In this document: positions 1 through 6,851 of the stretch, piece by piece | Numbering within the stretch: position 1 is the stretch's first letter | Layout: each line of letters begins with the position of its first letter | Origin: Competibacteraceae bacterium UBA2788 | GTDB lineage: Bacteria > Pseudomonadota > Gammaproteobacteria > Competibacterales > Competibacteraceae | Direction: 5' to 3' | NCBI GenBank assembly: GCA_002352185.1 | Contig: DEHY01000056.1 | Span: forward strand, 1-6,871 | Length of the DNA: 6,871 bases | Position numbers and translations under genes: made by a program | The notes under the pieces: model-generated | What the model saw: only the letters and a program-made list of their open reading frames with translations | The model's database searches: none | What the model was told of the DNA's origin: nothing

Positions 1-599
1 TCGCCGTTCCAGTCGCCGGCAGCGGGCAAATCACCGGCCTGGCCGAAGCTGTTGAAGTAGCAGCGATCCACGCCGCAGCCGTCCCACGCCCCATTGCCGT
101 TGTAATCCAGATACCACGTCCCGGCGCGGAATACGCCCACTCCCGCAGGAACGCCTCCATCCCAGTTCCCCGCTACCGGCAGATCGCCGGCCTGGCCGAA
201 GCTGAGGCACAGGTCGGCGCTACAGCCATTCCAGGCTCCATTGCCGTTGGCGTCCAGATACCACTGGCCGTTGCGGAACACGCCGATCTTGGCGACGCCG
301 GTGCCGTGCCAGTCGCCCGCCACCGGCAAATCGCCGGGCGCGCCAAAGCCGCTGTAGCAACCGTCAGCGACGCAGCCGTCCCATTGCCGGTTGCCGTTGC
401 GGTCGATGAACCATTGGCCGGTGCCGGAACGCAATACCCCGATGTAGCTCTTGCCGCCGCCGTCCCAGTTGCCCGACGCGGGCAGATCGCCGGCCTGACC
501 AAAGCCGGTGAAGCAGAACTCGGTGCCGCAGCCGTCCCACGCGCCGTTGCCGTTGGCGTCGAGGAACCACTGCCCGTTGCGGAACACGCCGACTTTGGA
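1..599 (-). repeat. C-terminal repeat array of the CAP protein (units 1-3 and most of 4)
   Basis: Units as translated: residues 353-402 (599-450), 403-454 (449-294), 455-502 (293-150) and 503 onward (149 to the edge). Each unit reads roughly VGVFRNGQWYLD, then an Asn/Gly loop such as ANGNGAWDG, then a Cys pair (GC, four residues, C), then FGQAGDLPVAG and a NW/DW-N/D-G turn into the next unit. The array aligns base for base with 1903-2498 of the protease gene, except for one extra codon in unit 2 of this copy (CYSGFGAP against CYNFGAP). Two Asp/Asn/Gly loops per unit suggest calcium binding of the FG-GAP or VCBS kind, which is inference. Confidence 0.88.
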
Positions 600-1655
600 C
601 GTGTTGCCGGCTGAATTTGCACTGAGTAGAAAATCCAGCTTGGTATTTTCTCCATTCAAATTCACTGACCGTTCAGTTGGGGAAAAACCGCCTCCATTAG
701 CGGTAACTGTCAAAATACCTTGCGTCTGAGTCAAAGGGATCGCATATCCTCCTGACTGAGAGGTAATGGCGTAATAGTCCCCGGCGGATGTGGTGATTGA
801 AACATTCGGCAAACCCTCGCCAACGCTATAGAAACCATCCTTGTTCAAATCCTGATAAGCGACGCCCACGAGAAAAATATTGCTTCTCTTGCCAAAATCC
901 TGGGTGATGACTAAGGGTCCAACCTGAGTTGCTGGATTCGATTCAGGAATAATGCCGATGCCTATTTCCCGAAAAACTGAAGAACCCGCCTCGAAATTCA
1001 TGATGTTTTTTCGATGACCGAGTGATGAAACTCCCCAGTCAACATTTAATCCAGCGTGACCATAAAAAACGCTTACAGAATAAGCATAAATATTTTCACC
1101 CGCATTGGTCCACCCGGTATAGCCGGCGCTTGCAAAGCGCTGAACCAGGGTTGAACCAGTGCTGCCCGTATGGCTTTGAAAATCGTTGGAAGCCATATCT
1201 TGCGAATGCAATCTGGCTGCGATGATCAGGCTGGAGTTGAAGGCTAAGGGTGGCCGCACCGGATAACTATTGAATTCACTTTGCAGTTGCGCCAGATTAA
1301 CATTGAAAAAATTATAGCTGTTGAGAACATCGGAATCAGTGGTGTTCGCCAGTCTTACGCCTTCTGCCGGTGGATTAGCCCGCGCCCGGTTAATCATTTC
1401 CAGCATTAGCTGTTCTTCTCCAGAGGGATCGCCATGACTATATGGTGTTGCAGCGCTGGCGCGGAAGGGTGTCGGTAAGGGCAGAATTTTCCTTTCAAAG
1501 GATGGAGGCGGTTCCAAAGGCGGAGAAATTGGGCTATTTGCCAGACCAGGAACATTCACAAATATCAATGAAAAAGCACCAAAAATAACCTGGCCTTTGC
1601 GAGAGTGTTTATCTAAGCGATTGCAAAGAGTATTGGTATTAGACCGGGTGCGCAT
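1..1655 (-). CDS. Secreted CAP/SCP-domain (YkwD-like) protein with Cys-rich repeat tail; 3' end beyond window
   Basis: The open frame gives 551 codons and is still open at base 1, so the gene is partial. The start ATG at 1655-1653 is preceded by AGAGG (1667-1663) with a 7-base gap. Residues 1-40 look like a signal peptide with a long basic n-region, a hydrophobic stretch around 22-38 and a possible cleavage site near GLAN. Residues about 80-255 form a CAP domain of the bacterial YkwD type: LMLEMINRARANP (83-95), LHSQDM (149-154), SH (161-162), AGENIY (185-190) and GHRKNIM (213-219). Residues about 259-346 resemble a Cna-B/SdrD-like beta domain (GVAYQDLNKDGFYSVGEGLP, 264-283). From residue 353 on come ~50-residue repeats, three complete and a fourth cut by the edge, nearly the same as the tail of the upstream protease. 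CAP proteins are secreted and vary in function (sterol or lipid binding, proteolysis or inhibition have been reported in the superfamily), so the role here is unknown. The head is much poorer in GC than the tail. The family call is firm; the function is open. Confidence 0.9.
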   Translation of the reverse strand, partial: MRTRSNTNTLCNRLDKHSRKGQVIFGAFSLIFVNVPGLANSPISPPLEPPPSFERKILPLPTPFRASAATPYSHGDPSGEEQLMLEMINRARANPPAEGVRLANTTDSDVLNSYNFFNVNLAQLQSEFNSYPVRPPLAFNSSLIIAARLHSQDMASNDFQSHTGSTGSTLVQRFASAGYTGWTNAGENIYAYSVSVFYGHAGLNVDWGVSSLGHRKNIMNFEAGSSVFREIGIGIIPESNPATQVGPLVITQDFGKRSNIFLVGVAYQDLNKDGFYSVGEGLPNVSITTSAGDYYAITSQSGGYAIPLTQTQGILTVTANGGGFSPTERSVNLNGENTKLDFLLSANSAGNTSKVGVFRNGQWFLDANGNGAWDGCGTEFCFTGFGQAGDLPASGNWDGGGKSYIGVLRSGTGQWFIDRNGNRQWDGCVADGCYSGFGAPGDLPVAGDWHGTGVAKIGVFRNGQWYLDANGNGAWNGCSADLCLSFGQAGDLPVAGNWDGGVPAGVGVFRAGTWYLDYNGNGAWDGCGVDRCYFNSFGQAGDLPAAGDWNG

Positions 1656-1660
1656 AACAT

Positions 1661-1667
1661 AACCTCT
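1661..1667 (-). promoter_or_regulatory. Ribosome-binding site of the CAP gene
   Basis: AGAGGTT on the minus strand. The AGAGG core ends seven bases before the ATG at 1655. This supports that start over the out-of-frame ATG at 1660, which lies inside the spacer. I see no convincing -10/-35 pair between here and the protease stop, so the CAP gene may depend on read-through from the protease gene or on a promoter I cannot recognise. Confidence 0.6.
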
Positions 1668-1705
1668 GATTCAATGATCGTAAGTTTGGATTGAAAGTTG
1701 AGGTC

Positions 1706-1750
1706 CCCGCCGATGATTGGCTAACCGGCGGGAGCCGTTATCAGTAACGG
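1706..1750 (-). terminator. Two tandem hairpins after the protease stop codon (possible terminator or mRNA 3' end structure)
   Basis: On the minus strand, four bases after the protease stop codon, comes CCGTTA-CTGA-TAACGG (1750-1735), a perfect 6-bp stem with a four-base loop. Next comes CCCGCCG, a 13-base loop and CGGCGGG (1732-1706), a perfect 7-bp GC stem. No run of T follows, so this is not a classic intrinsic terminator. It could slow or process the transcript between the protease and CAP genes, protect the protease mRNA end, or work with Rho. Only the base pairing is seen directly. Confidence 0.35.
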
Positions 1751-1754
1751 ATGC

Positions 1755-4700
1755 TCACCATTTACCTGCTACCGGCAAATCGCCTTGCTGACCGAAGCTG
1801 CCGGCGTAGCAGCGGTCAATGCCGCAGCCATCCCACGCGCCATTGCCGTTGTAGTCCAGATACCACGTTCCGTTGCGAAACACCCCGACCTTGGCCTTGC
1901 CGTCGCCGTTCCAGTCGCCGGCGGCGGGCAAATCACCGGCCTGGCCGAAGCTGTTGAAGTAGCAGCGATCCACGCTGCAACCGTCCCACGCGCCGTTGCC
2001 GTTGTAGTCCAGATACCAGGCGCCGGCACGGAATACGCCCACTCCGGCTTGACTGCCGCCATTCCAGTTCCCCGCTACCGGCAAATCGCCGGCCTGACCG
2101 AAGTTCGGGCACAGATCAGTACCGCAGCCATCCCAGGCGCCATTGCCGTTGGCGTCCAGATACCACTGGCCGTTGCGGAATACGCCGATCTTGGCGAAGC
2201 CGCTCCCATTCCAGTCGCCGGCTACCGGACGATCACCGGGTGCGCCGAAGTTGTAGCAGCCATCGGCGACGCAGCCATCCCATTGCCGGTTGCCATTACG
2301 GTCCGTGAACCATTGACCGGTGCCGGAACGCAATACCCCGATGTAGCTCTTGCCGCCGCCGTCCCAATTGCCGGAGGCAGGCAGATCGCCGGCCTGACCG
2401 AAGCCGGTGAAGCAGAACTCCGTGCCGCAACCGTCCCACGCGCCGTTGCCGTTGGCGTCGAGGAACCATTGGCCGTTGCGGAACACGCCAACCTTGGCCG
2501 TCTGTTGGGACTGAGCGAGGCTGAAAGCAGCCGTAACGCTCTTGGCCGCATCCATATTAACCGTGCAGTTGCCGGTTCCCACGCACGCTCCACCCCACCC
2601 GCTGAATACGGAATCCGCCGCCGGCTGCGCCGTCAGGACAACCGTTGCGCCTGGCGTGAAATTTGCGCTGCAAATCGCCCCGCAATCAATCCCCGCCGGA
2701 CTGCTGCTTACCTTGCCGCTGCCGGCGCCACTCTTGACCAGGGTGAGCGCCAGCAGAGAATTGGCGATGGACAGCGGGTTCGCCGCCGCCAGGCCATTGT
2801 TGCTTTCATTATTTTCCGCGACCGACCCCCCACTATCGGCGTAGGCGCCCAGATAGTAGTTTCCAGTCGGCACTGTGGCGGGAATCACGATATCGCCGCT
2901 GCATCGCACTGTGGCGCCACTCGCCATGGGGTCAAGCGAACAGCCCCAGCCGGTATTGATGTCGCTTGTGGTGATCGTCGCATCGCTCGACAGGAAGAAA
3001 GTCAGCCGGGAAGCGCCCGCCGCTACGGCGCTCTGGTTCACAACCGTGGCGGCTACGGCGATCTTGCCGCCGGGCGCGCCGTTAGCGGGACTGGTCGTTT
3101 CAACCACCGTCAGATCCGGCAAGCTGGCTTGAGATGTGGTGAAAGCGACAGCATCCACCCAGCCGGCGTCGCTGCCCTCGGAGAATGAATCGTCCTTGAA
3201 GTAAATCCACTTGATTTCGTGGACGCCCGCACCGATATTCACCGTCTGGGTCAGCCAGCCGGTTTCGCCACTGAGCCAGTCCTGCAATACATCATCAATG
3301 TAGAACAGCAGATAGTCATAGTCGGCCTCGGACGAGGCGCGCCACTGGAAAGTGAGGGCGCCTGGCCCGGTCAGCGTAGCGGACAGTTCCGACCACTGTC
3401 CATCGCCGATCACGCCACTTTGCGCTGCGTCGCGGTCGCTTAGCTGTACGCCCCGCCAGCCGGCGTCGCCGCCGCCGCGCCAGTTCAGGGCCGCATTATC
3501 CAGGGCCTCGGCCAGGGAAATGTCTCCACTGGCTCCATTGAAGATCGCCGTAACGCTCCTGGCGGCATTCATCGTCACCTGACAGGCGCCAGTCCCCGAA
3601 CAGGCCCCGCCCCAGCCGCCGAAGACTGAGCCCGTCGCGGGTTGCGGGGTCAAGGTGACTGAGGCGCCACCCGCAAAATTCGCGCTACAGGTCGCGCCGC
3701 AATCAATACCGGATGGGCTGCTGCTCACCGTGCCGCCGCCGGTGCCGCTCTTGGCGACCGTCAGCGAATAGGCCGTGCGGTTGCTGGTAAAGGCGCTCAA
3801 CAGATCGATGCGCGGCTTGGTGACGCCATTGGTGTCGGTGATCGGCTGGCCCGTGCTGGTCAGCCGCCCGATGGTCGCATCCACCGACTCGCCGGGATAT
3901 GCTGCCCGCAGCACGGCTATCGCGCCCGCTACATGCGGCGTGGCCTGCGAAGTGCCGCTCTGGGTGATGCCGGCGGCGGTGATGCGCGCCCCAGGCGCCA
4001 GCAGGGTCAGGAAGCTGGCGCTGTTGGAAAAGCAGGTGACCTGGTCGGCCTGGGTGGCGGCATCAGTGCAGTTGCTCCACGCCATGCGGCCCATCGCCGA
4101 GTCGTACACTGCGCCCACCGAGACCGCCGCCGGGGCGCAGCCCGGCGAGGACAGCGCGTTTTTGTAAGCCTCATTCCCCGCAGCGACCGCTGCCAGAATG
4201 CCGGCGGCTTTAGCGTTAGCAAGAGGGGTTGCAAAGACATCAGACGCGCAGGGCGAGGCGGCGCGACTGCCGCCCAGGCTCAGATTCATGGCAACGATGT
4301 TGTAGGTCGCCTGATTGGCAATTGCCCAGTTGATCGCCGCGATGATATCAGTGGACGAAGCAAGGTCGTTTTCAAATACGTCGAGCGCTGCGATCCGGGC
4401 GCCGGGCGCGACGCCAAGCACAATGCCGGCGACATTGGTGCCGTGGCCGTTGTCGTCCAGAGCGCCGTCGTTGGGTGCAAAGTCCTGCGCGAACGCCACC
4501 TTGCACGATCCGCCTGGCGCAGCGCAGCTCCCGAAGGCAGATCGCGCGTAGTCCACCCCGGTGTCGAGTACAGCGACCGTGACGCCATTGCCCACGCCGC
4601 CCTGGGCGGCGGTTTCCGGTTGCCGGATCAGCGGCAGGCTTTCGCTGAGCATGAGTTTCAGTTTAACGTCGGAGTACACCGCCTTGACGCCGGGCTGCCG

Positions 4701-5189
4701 CAGCAAGGCGTCAAGCGCCGCCGCCGACGGTATGCGCCATGCGCTCATCGGCAGATGGCTGTAGTCGCGCACCACAGTGAATGACTCCGCCGACAACGCC
4801 GTCAGCGTTTGTTCCTTGCGTTGACGATAGCGCGAGACGCGCTCGGCCAGGATGGCGGCGTCATCGTGAGGCAGGGCGGCTTGGCGGCGCCGGGTTTCAG
4901 CGATGGACACCGCTTCCGTCTGATCAAATTCCACGATGACCCTGATGGGACAATTCTGGTTGAGGGCGCTGCGATCTTCCAGCGACAGGGGATCGAGGAT
5001 AGGTTTGGGGAGACGGGTTGCCGGATTGGGATCGGGCTGGATGATGGGAGAGGGCGCGAAGGCGTCAGTGGCGTAATCCGGCGTAACCGCCAGGGTTGGC
5101 GCTGGCGGCGCCAGGCCGGCTAGGAACAGCAGGGCGATCCAGGGGCGGAATGCAGACAACAAGCGGCATGAAGCTGGAAAACGGGTCAT
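1755..5189 (-). CDS. Secreted subtilisin-like (S8) serine protease with multi-domain C-terminal extension and repeat tail
   Basis: Complete gene of 1144 residues. The ATG at 5189 has GGGAG (5202-5198) eight bases upstream. Residues 1-34 form a Sec-type signal peptide with hydrophobic core WIALLFLAGLA. Residues about 82-178 match an I9-type propeptide (PIRVIVEFDQ through VKAVYSDVKL), which normally acts as intramolecular chaperone and inhibitor. Residues about 198-467 are the S8 domain. The triad is Asp209 (AVLDTGVD), His249 (GHGTNVAG) and Ser414 (SGTSQATPHVAG), with oxyanion Asn339 in AAGNE, so the enzyme should be active. Downstream lie an InlB-B-like repeat (474-552), a beta-sandwich of the kind found in large secreted bacterial proteins (about 556-687), a CARDB adhesion domain (about 691-808), a second InlB-B-like repeat (813-890) and five Cys/Asn/Gly-rich repeats (898-1144) ending five residues after the last PVAG-type motif starts. 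No LPXTG, PEP-CTERM or autotransporter signal is visible. It probably degrades extracellular protein; the substrate is unknown. The CAP gene 99 bases downstream shares the tail. Confidence 0.95.
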   Translation of the reverse strand: MTRFPASCRLLSAFRPWIALLFLAGLAPPAPTLAVTPDYATDAFAPSPIIQPDPNPATRLPKPILDPLSLEDRSALNQNCPIRVIVEFDQTEAVSIAETRRRQAALPHDDAAILAERVSRYRQRKEQTLTALSAESFTVVRDYSHLPMSAWRIPSAAALDALLRQPGVKAVYSDVKLKLMLSESLPLIRQPETAAQGGVGNGVTVAVLDTGVDYARSAFGSCAAPGGSCKVAFAQDFAPNDGALDDNGHGTNVAGIVLGVAPGARIAALDVFENDLASSTDIIAAINWAIANQATYNIVAMNLSLGGSRAASPCASDVFATPLANAKAAGILAAVAAGNEAYKNALSSPGCAPAAVSVGAVYDSAMGRMAWSNCTDAATQADQVTCFSNSASFLTLLAPGARITAAGITQSGTSQATPHVAGAIAVLRAAYPGESVDATIGRLTSTGQPITDTNGVTKPRIDLLSAFTSNRTAYSLTVAKSGTGGGTVSSSPSGIDCGATCSANFAGGASVTLTPQPATGSVFGGWGGACSGTGACQVTMNAARSVTAIFNGASGDISLAEALDNAALNWRGGGDAGWRGVQLSDRDAAQSGVIGDGQWSELSATLTGPGALTFQWRASSEADYDYLLFYIDDVLQDWLSGETGWLTQTVNIGAGVHEIKWIYFKDDSFSEGSDAGWVDAVAFTTSQASLPDLTVVETTSPANGAPGGKIAVAATVVNQSAVAAGASRLTFFLSSDATITTSDINTGWGCSLDPMASGATVRCSGDIVIPATVPTGNYYLGAYADSGGSVAENNESNNGLAAANPLSIANSLLALTLVKSGAGSGKVSSSPAGIDCGAICSANFTPGATVVLTAQPAADSVFSGWGGACVGTGNCTVNMDAAKSVTAAFSLAQSQQTAKVGVFRNGQWFLDANGNGAWDGCGTEFCFTGFGQAGDLPASGNWDGGGKSYIGVLRSGTGQWFTDRNGNRQWDGCVADGCYNFGAPGDRPVAGDWNGSGFAKIGVFRNGQWYLDANGNGAWDGCGTDLCPNFGQAGDLPVAGNWNGGSQAGVGVFRAGAWYLDYNGNGAWDGCSVDRCYFNSFGQAGDLPAAGDWNGDGKAKVGVFRNGTWYLDYNGNGAWDGCGIDRCYAGSFGQQGDLPVAGKW
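1758..2498 (-). repeat. C-terminal repeat array of the protease (five units)
   Basis: Five units are seen in translation: residues 898-947 (2498-2349), 948-998 (2348-2196), 999-1046 (2195-2052), 1047-1098 (2051-1896) and 1099-1144 (1895-1758, last, ending GKW before the stop). Units 1, 3, 4 and 5 share VGVFR and a NGNGAWDGC segment. Unit 2 is divergent, with VLRSGTGQWF and NGNRQWDGC. Every unit keeps two cysteines, (W)DGC and a second Cys four or five residues on, so one disulfide per unit is likely. The GDLP-type loop followed by a DWNGDGKAK-type turn resembles FG-GAP/VCBS calcium-binding beta-propeller repeats. The array is about 89% identical in DNA to 1-599. Confidence 0.9.
2520..2753 (-). 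repeat. InlB-B-like (Flg_new_2-type) repeat, copy 2, in the protease
   Basis: Residues 813-890 show the usual pattern of this family: a start LTLVKSG, the segment SSSPAGIDCGAIC, then QPAADSVFSGWGGAC and a final KSVTAAF. It is about 70% identical by hand count to residues 475-550 of the same protein. Four cysteines (Cys836, Cys840, Cys869, Cys875) are shared by both copies. These domains are small beta folds common in surface and secreted proteins, usually acting as spacers or adhesive modules. Confidence 0.8.
3534..3770 (-). repeat. InlB-B-like (Flg_new_2-type) repeat, copy 1, in the protease
   Basis: Residues 474-552, directly after the S8 domain. The key segments are LTVAKSGTGGG, SSSPSGIDCGATC, GSVFGGWGGAC and RSVTAIF. 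It pairs with copy 2 at 2520-2753, and the two copies bracket the beta-sandwich and CARDB domains. This suggests an internal duplication, or that the two inner domains were inserted between duplicated repeats. Confidence 0.8.
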
Positions 5190-5234
5190 GGCCGAATCTC
5201 CCGATGGTGGGCGCCCAAGGCTTTATTCAGGCAA

Positions 5235-5240
5235 ATTATA
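5235..5240 (-). promoter_or_regulatory. Candidate -10 box for the protease gene
   Basis: A perfect TATAAT on the minus strand, in an AT-rich island (5216-5250) of an otherwise GC-rich region. It would place transcription start near 5228 and give a leader of about 40 bases that includes the GGGAG ribosome-binding site. At 16-18 bases upstream no hexamer resembles TTGACA (the 17-base position reads ACCTGA), so the promoter would be weak or need an activator. This is a sequence match only. Confidence 0.4.
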
Positions 5241-5326
5241 GTTTGAAATCCGGAGAATCAGGTATCCCCGGCCCATCCGAATCGCCGCCTGTCAGATTCA
5301 AAATGGAAGTCATTTACGCACGCAAG

Positions 5327-5341
5327 CCGCGATCATCGCGG
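5327..5341 (-). terminator. Small perfect hairpin downstream of cls (weak terminator candidate)
   Basis: CCGCGA-TGA-TCGCGG on the minus strand, a perfect 6-bp GC-rich stem with a three-base loop, 50 bases after the cls stop codon. No T-run follows (CTTGCGTG comes next). With the candidate promoter at 5235-5240 it suggests that cls and the protease gene are separate transcription units, but the evidence is modest. The rest of the 201-base gap (5190-5390) shows nothing else I can name. Confidence 0.3.
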
Positions 5342-5390
5342 GTTAAAGTCTGCTCGTGCGGCATAGGCCGAAACCCGGTAAAGGCTACGT

Positions 5391-6824
5391 TCACAGCAGC
5401 GGCGATAGCAGCCGGGCGACCGCTTCCGCCAGCCGCCGGCCGAAAGGAGCGCGGCGACCGGATTTGACATAGCGACGGGCGCATTGCAAGTCGGCGGCGA
5501 AACTGCACGCCAGTCGCGTCGCAAGTCCGGCATCGTAGAGGAGCGCCATCGCCTCGAAATTCAACGCCAGGCTGCGGTTGTCGAAATTGGCGCTGCCAAT
5601 GGCCGCGATGCGCTCGTCCACCACCAGCAGCTTGGCATGCAGCATCGGCGGGCCGTATTCGTGAATGAGGACTCCGGCGTTGACCAGTTCATCGTAGTAA
5701 CTGCGCGCAGCGGCAGTGACCAGCCGCGAGTCGCTGCGTTTCGGTGTCAGCAGGTTCACCTCCACCCCGCGCCGCGCCGCGCTCATCAGGGCCGTGTTCA
5801 GGGCCTCGTTCGGTACGAAATAGGGCGTGGACAGCAATATCTGCCGCTGGGCGCCGGTGATGGCGGCAAAGAAGCATTGGGCAATGGCATAGTGATTGTT
5901 ATCGGGACCGGATTCGATGATTTGCAACCAGGGCCCAGCGGAATGCGGGGGGAAATGCGGGAAGAATTCCGGCTCGAAGGGCGCACGATCCGTGGCAAAG
6001 TACCAGTCTTCCAGAAAAATGAATTGCAGCCGGTGAACCGGCTCGCCCTCGATGCGCAGATGCGTGTCGCGCCAGGCGTCCACGCTGCTGCAACTCGCGC
6101 TGTGTTCATCGCTGACGTTGATGCCGCCGGTAAAACCAATTCGGCCATCGCAAACCGCGATCTTGCGGTGGGTGCGAAAATTGACGTGGTGCGGTCGCAG
6201 TCGGCGCAGGCGCAGAGGATTGAACCAGGCGGTCCTTCCACCCGCATCCCGCAGCGGTTGCAGGAAACGGCGGGTGATCCGGTCCGAGCCAATCGGATCC
6301 AGCAGGAGCCGCACTGCGACTCCGGCGCGGGCTTTTTCTACCAGCAGATCGCGCAACCGGGTTCCAACCCGATCCGGTTGCCACAGGTAGTATTCGAGAT
6401 GGATATGGCGCTGGGCGGCGGCGATAGCGGTTTCAAGCGCCTGAAAGCAGGTATCGCCGGTTTCCAGCACGGTGACTGCCGTGGCCGGGCTGGGCGCGCC
6501 CTGGCCGAGCCGTTCCAGCAGTCGCGCCAGTTGCCGTTCCAGGCCGGCAACCGGGAAGCCGGATGGCGCGAAGCCGGAACGCAGATGGTGGGTAGACTGG
6601 ATTAGGCGGGCGCGGGCGCGGCCATAACGCCGCCGCCGCCGATGGAGCCGTCGCGGCCCGAACAGCAGATACACCAGGAAACCAAAGTAGGGCATGAACA
6701 GCAGCGCCAGCAGCCAGGCCAGCGTGGCGGTCGGCGAGCGCCGCTCCAGAATCAGCCCGACCGCAACCAGCGCGATCCACAGCAGCCAAGCCAGTGACAG
6801 CAGCGCGGTCAGATGTTCGGTCAT
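5391..6824 (-). CDS. cls: Cardiolipin synthase (phospholipase D superfamily)
   Basis: Complete gene of 477 residues, close to the usual length of bacterial ClsA-type enzymes. These enzymes condense two phosphatidylglycerol molecules into cardiolipin and glycerol at the inner membrane. Two hydrophobic segments (about 5-25 and 33-56) are followed by a very basic stretch (GPRRLHRRRRRYGRARAR, 56-73), as expected for a membrane-anchored enzyme with a cytoplasmic catalytic part. Both HKD motifs are intact: His219-Lys221-Asp226 (HRKIAVCD, then GRIGFTGG) and His396-Lys398-Asp403 (HAKLLVVD, then SANFDNRS). The segment EYYLWQPDRVG (144-154) and the STPYFVPNE segment (332-340) are also typical. The ATG at 6824 is the only standard start after the in-frame TGA at 6836-6834, although its own ribosome-binding site is weak. 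Whether it is the main ClsA or a paralogue with other phosphatidyl-transferase activity cannot be told from sequence. Confidence 0.93.
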   Translation of the reverse strand: MTEHLTALLSLAWLLWIALVAVGLILERRSPTATLAWLLALLFMPYFGFLVYLLFGPRRLHRRRRRYGRARARLIQSTHHLRSGFAPSGFPVAGLERQLARLLERLGQGAPSPATAVTVLETGDTCFQALETAIAAAQRHIHLEYYLWQPDRVGTRLRDLLVEKARAGVAVRLLLDPIGSDRITRRFLQPLRDAGGRTAWFNPLRLRRLRPHHVNFRTHRKIAVCDGRIGFTGGINVSDEHSASCSSVDAWRDTHLRIEGEPVHRLQFIFLEDWYFATDRAPFEPEFFPHFPPHSAGPWLQIIESGPDNNHYAIAQCFFAAITGAQRQILLSTPYFVPNEALNTALMSAARRGVEVNLLTPKRSDSRLVTAAARSYYDELVNAGVLIHEYGPPMLHAKLLVVDERIAAIGSANFDNRSLALNFEAMALLYDAGLATRLACSFAADLQCARRYVKSGRRAPFGRRLAEAVARLLSPLL

Positions 6825-6851
6825 GCAGGTTTCTCAACCGGTAACTTATTG

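Noticed and set aside
173..655. Minus-strand frame of 160 codons overlapping the CAP repeat tail
   Set aside because: It is Ala/Thr/Arg-rich and out of frame with the CAP gene. The same kind of shadow appears over the protease repeats (1769-2062, 2222-2593). The in-frame reading gives the conserved repeat.
1022..1225. Plus-strand frame of 67 codons in the AT-richer CAP head
   Set aside because: It lies wholly opposite the CAP domain, including its GENIY and GHRKN motifs, and its product resembles nothing I recognise.
1..2498. The two repeat arrays as a composite transposon or insertion element
   Set aside because: The similarity is confined to coding repeats within two genes and stops at the repeat boundary. 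No transposase, terminal inverted repeat or target-site duplication is visible.
1785..3188. Long plus-strand open frame (467 codons) opposite the protease
   Set aside because: It lies antisense to the confident protease gene. It is Ala/Val/Arg-rich and repeats only because the protease repeats are read on the other strand. It has no recognisable domain, and GC-rich genes often leave such open antisense frames.
3933..4784. Plus-strand open frame (283 codons) opposite the protease catalytic domain
   Set aside because: It is antisense to the S8 domain, which has intact catalytic residues. Its composition is rich in Arg, Gly and Ala with no known motif, as expected for a shadow frame.
5484..6605. 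Plus-strand open frame (373 codons) opposite cls
   Set aside because: It is antisense to cls, whose two HKD motifs and membrane segments show the real frame. The translated product shows no domain.
6433..6837. Minus-strand frame starting at a TTG at 6837, which might use the strong Shine-Dalgarno at 6852-6860
   Set aside because: The spacing is about 15 bases, the start is TTG, the frame overlaps cls out of phase, and the product is a low-complexity Ala/Arg-rich sequence.
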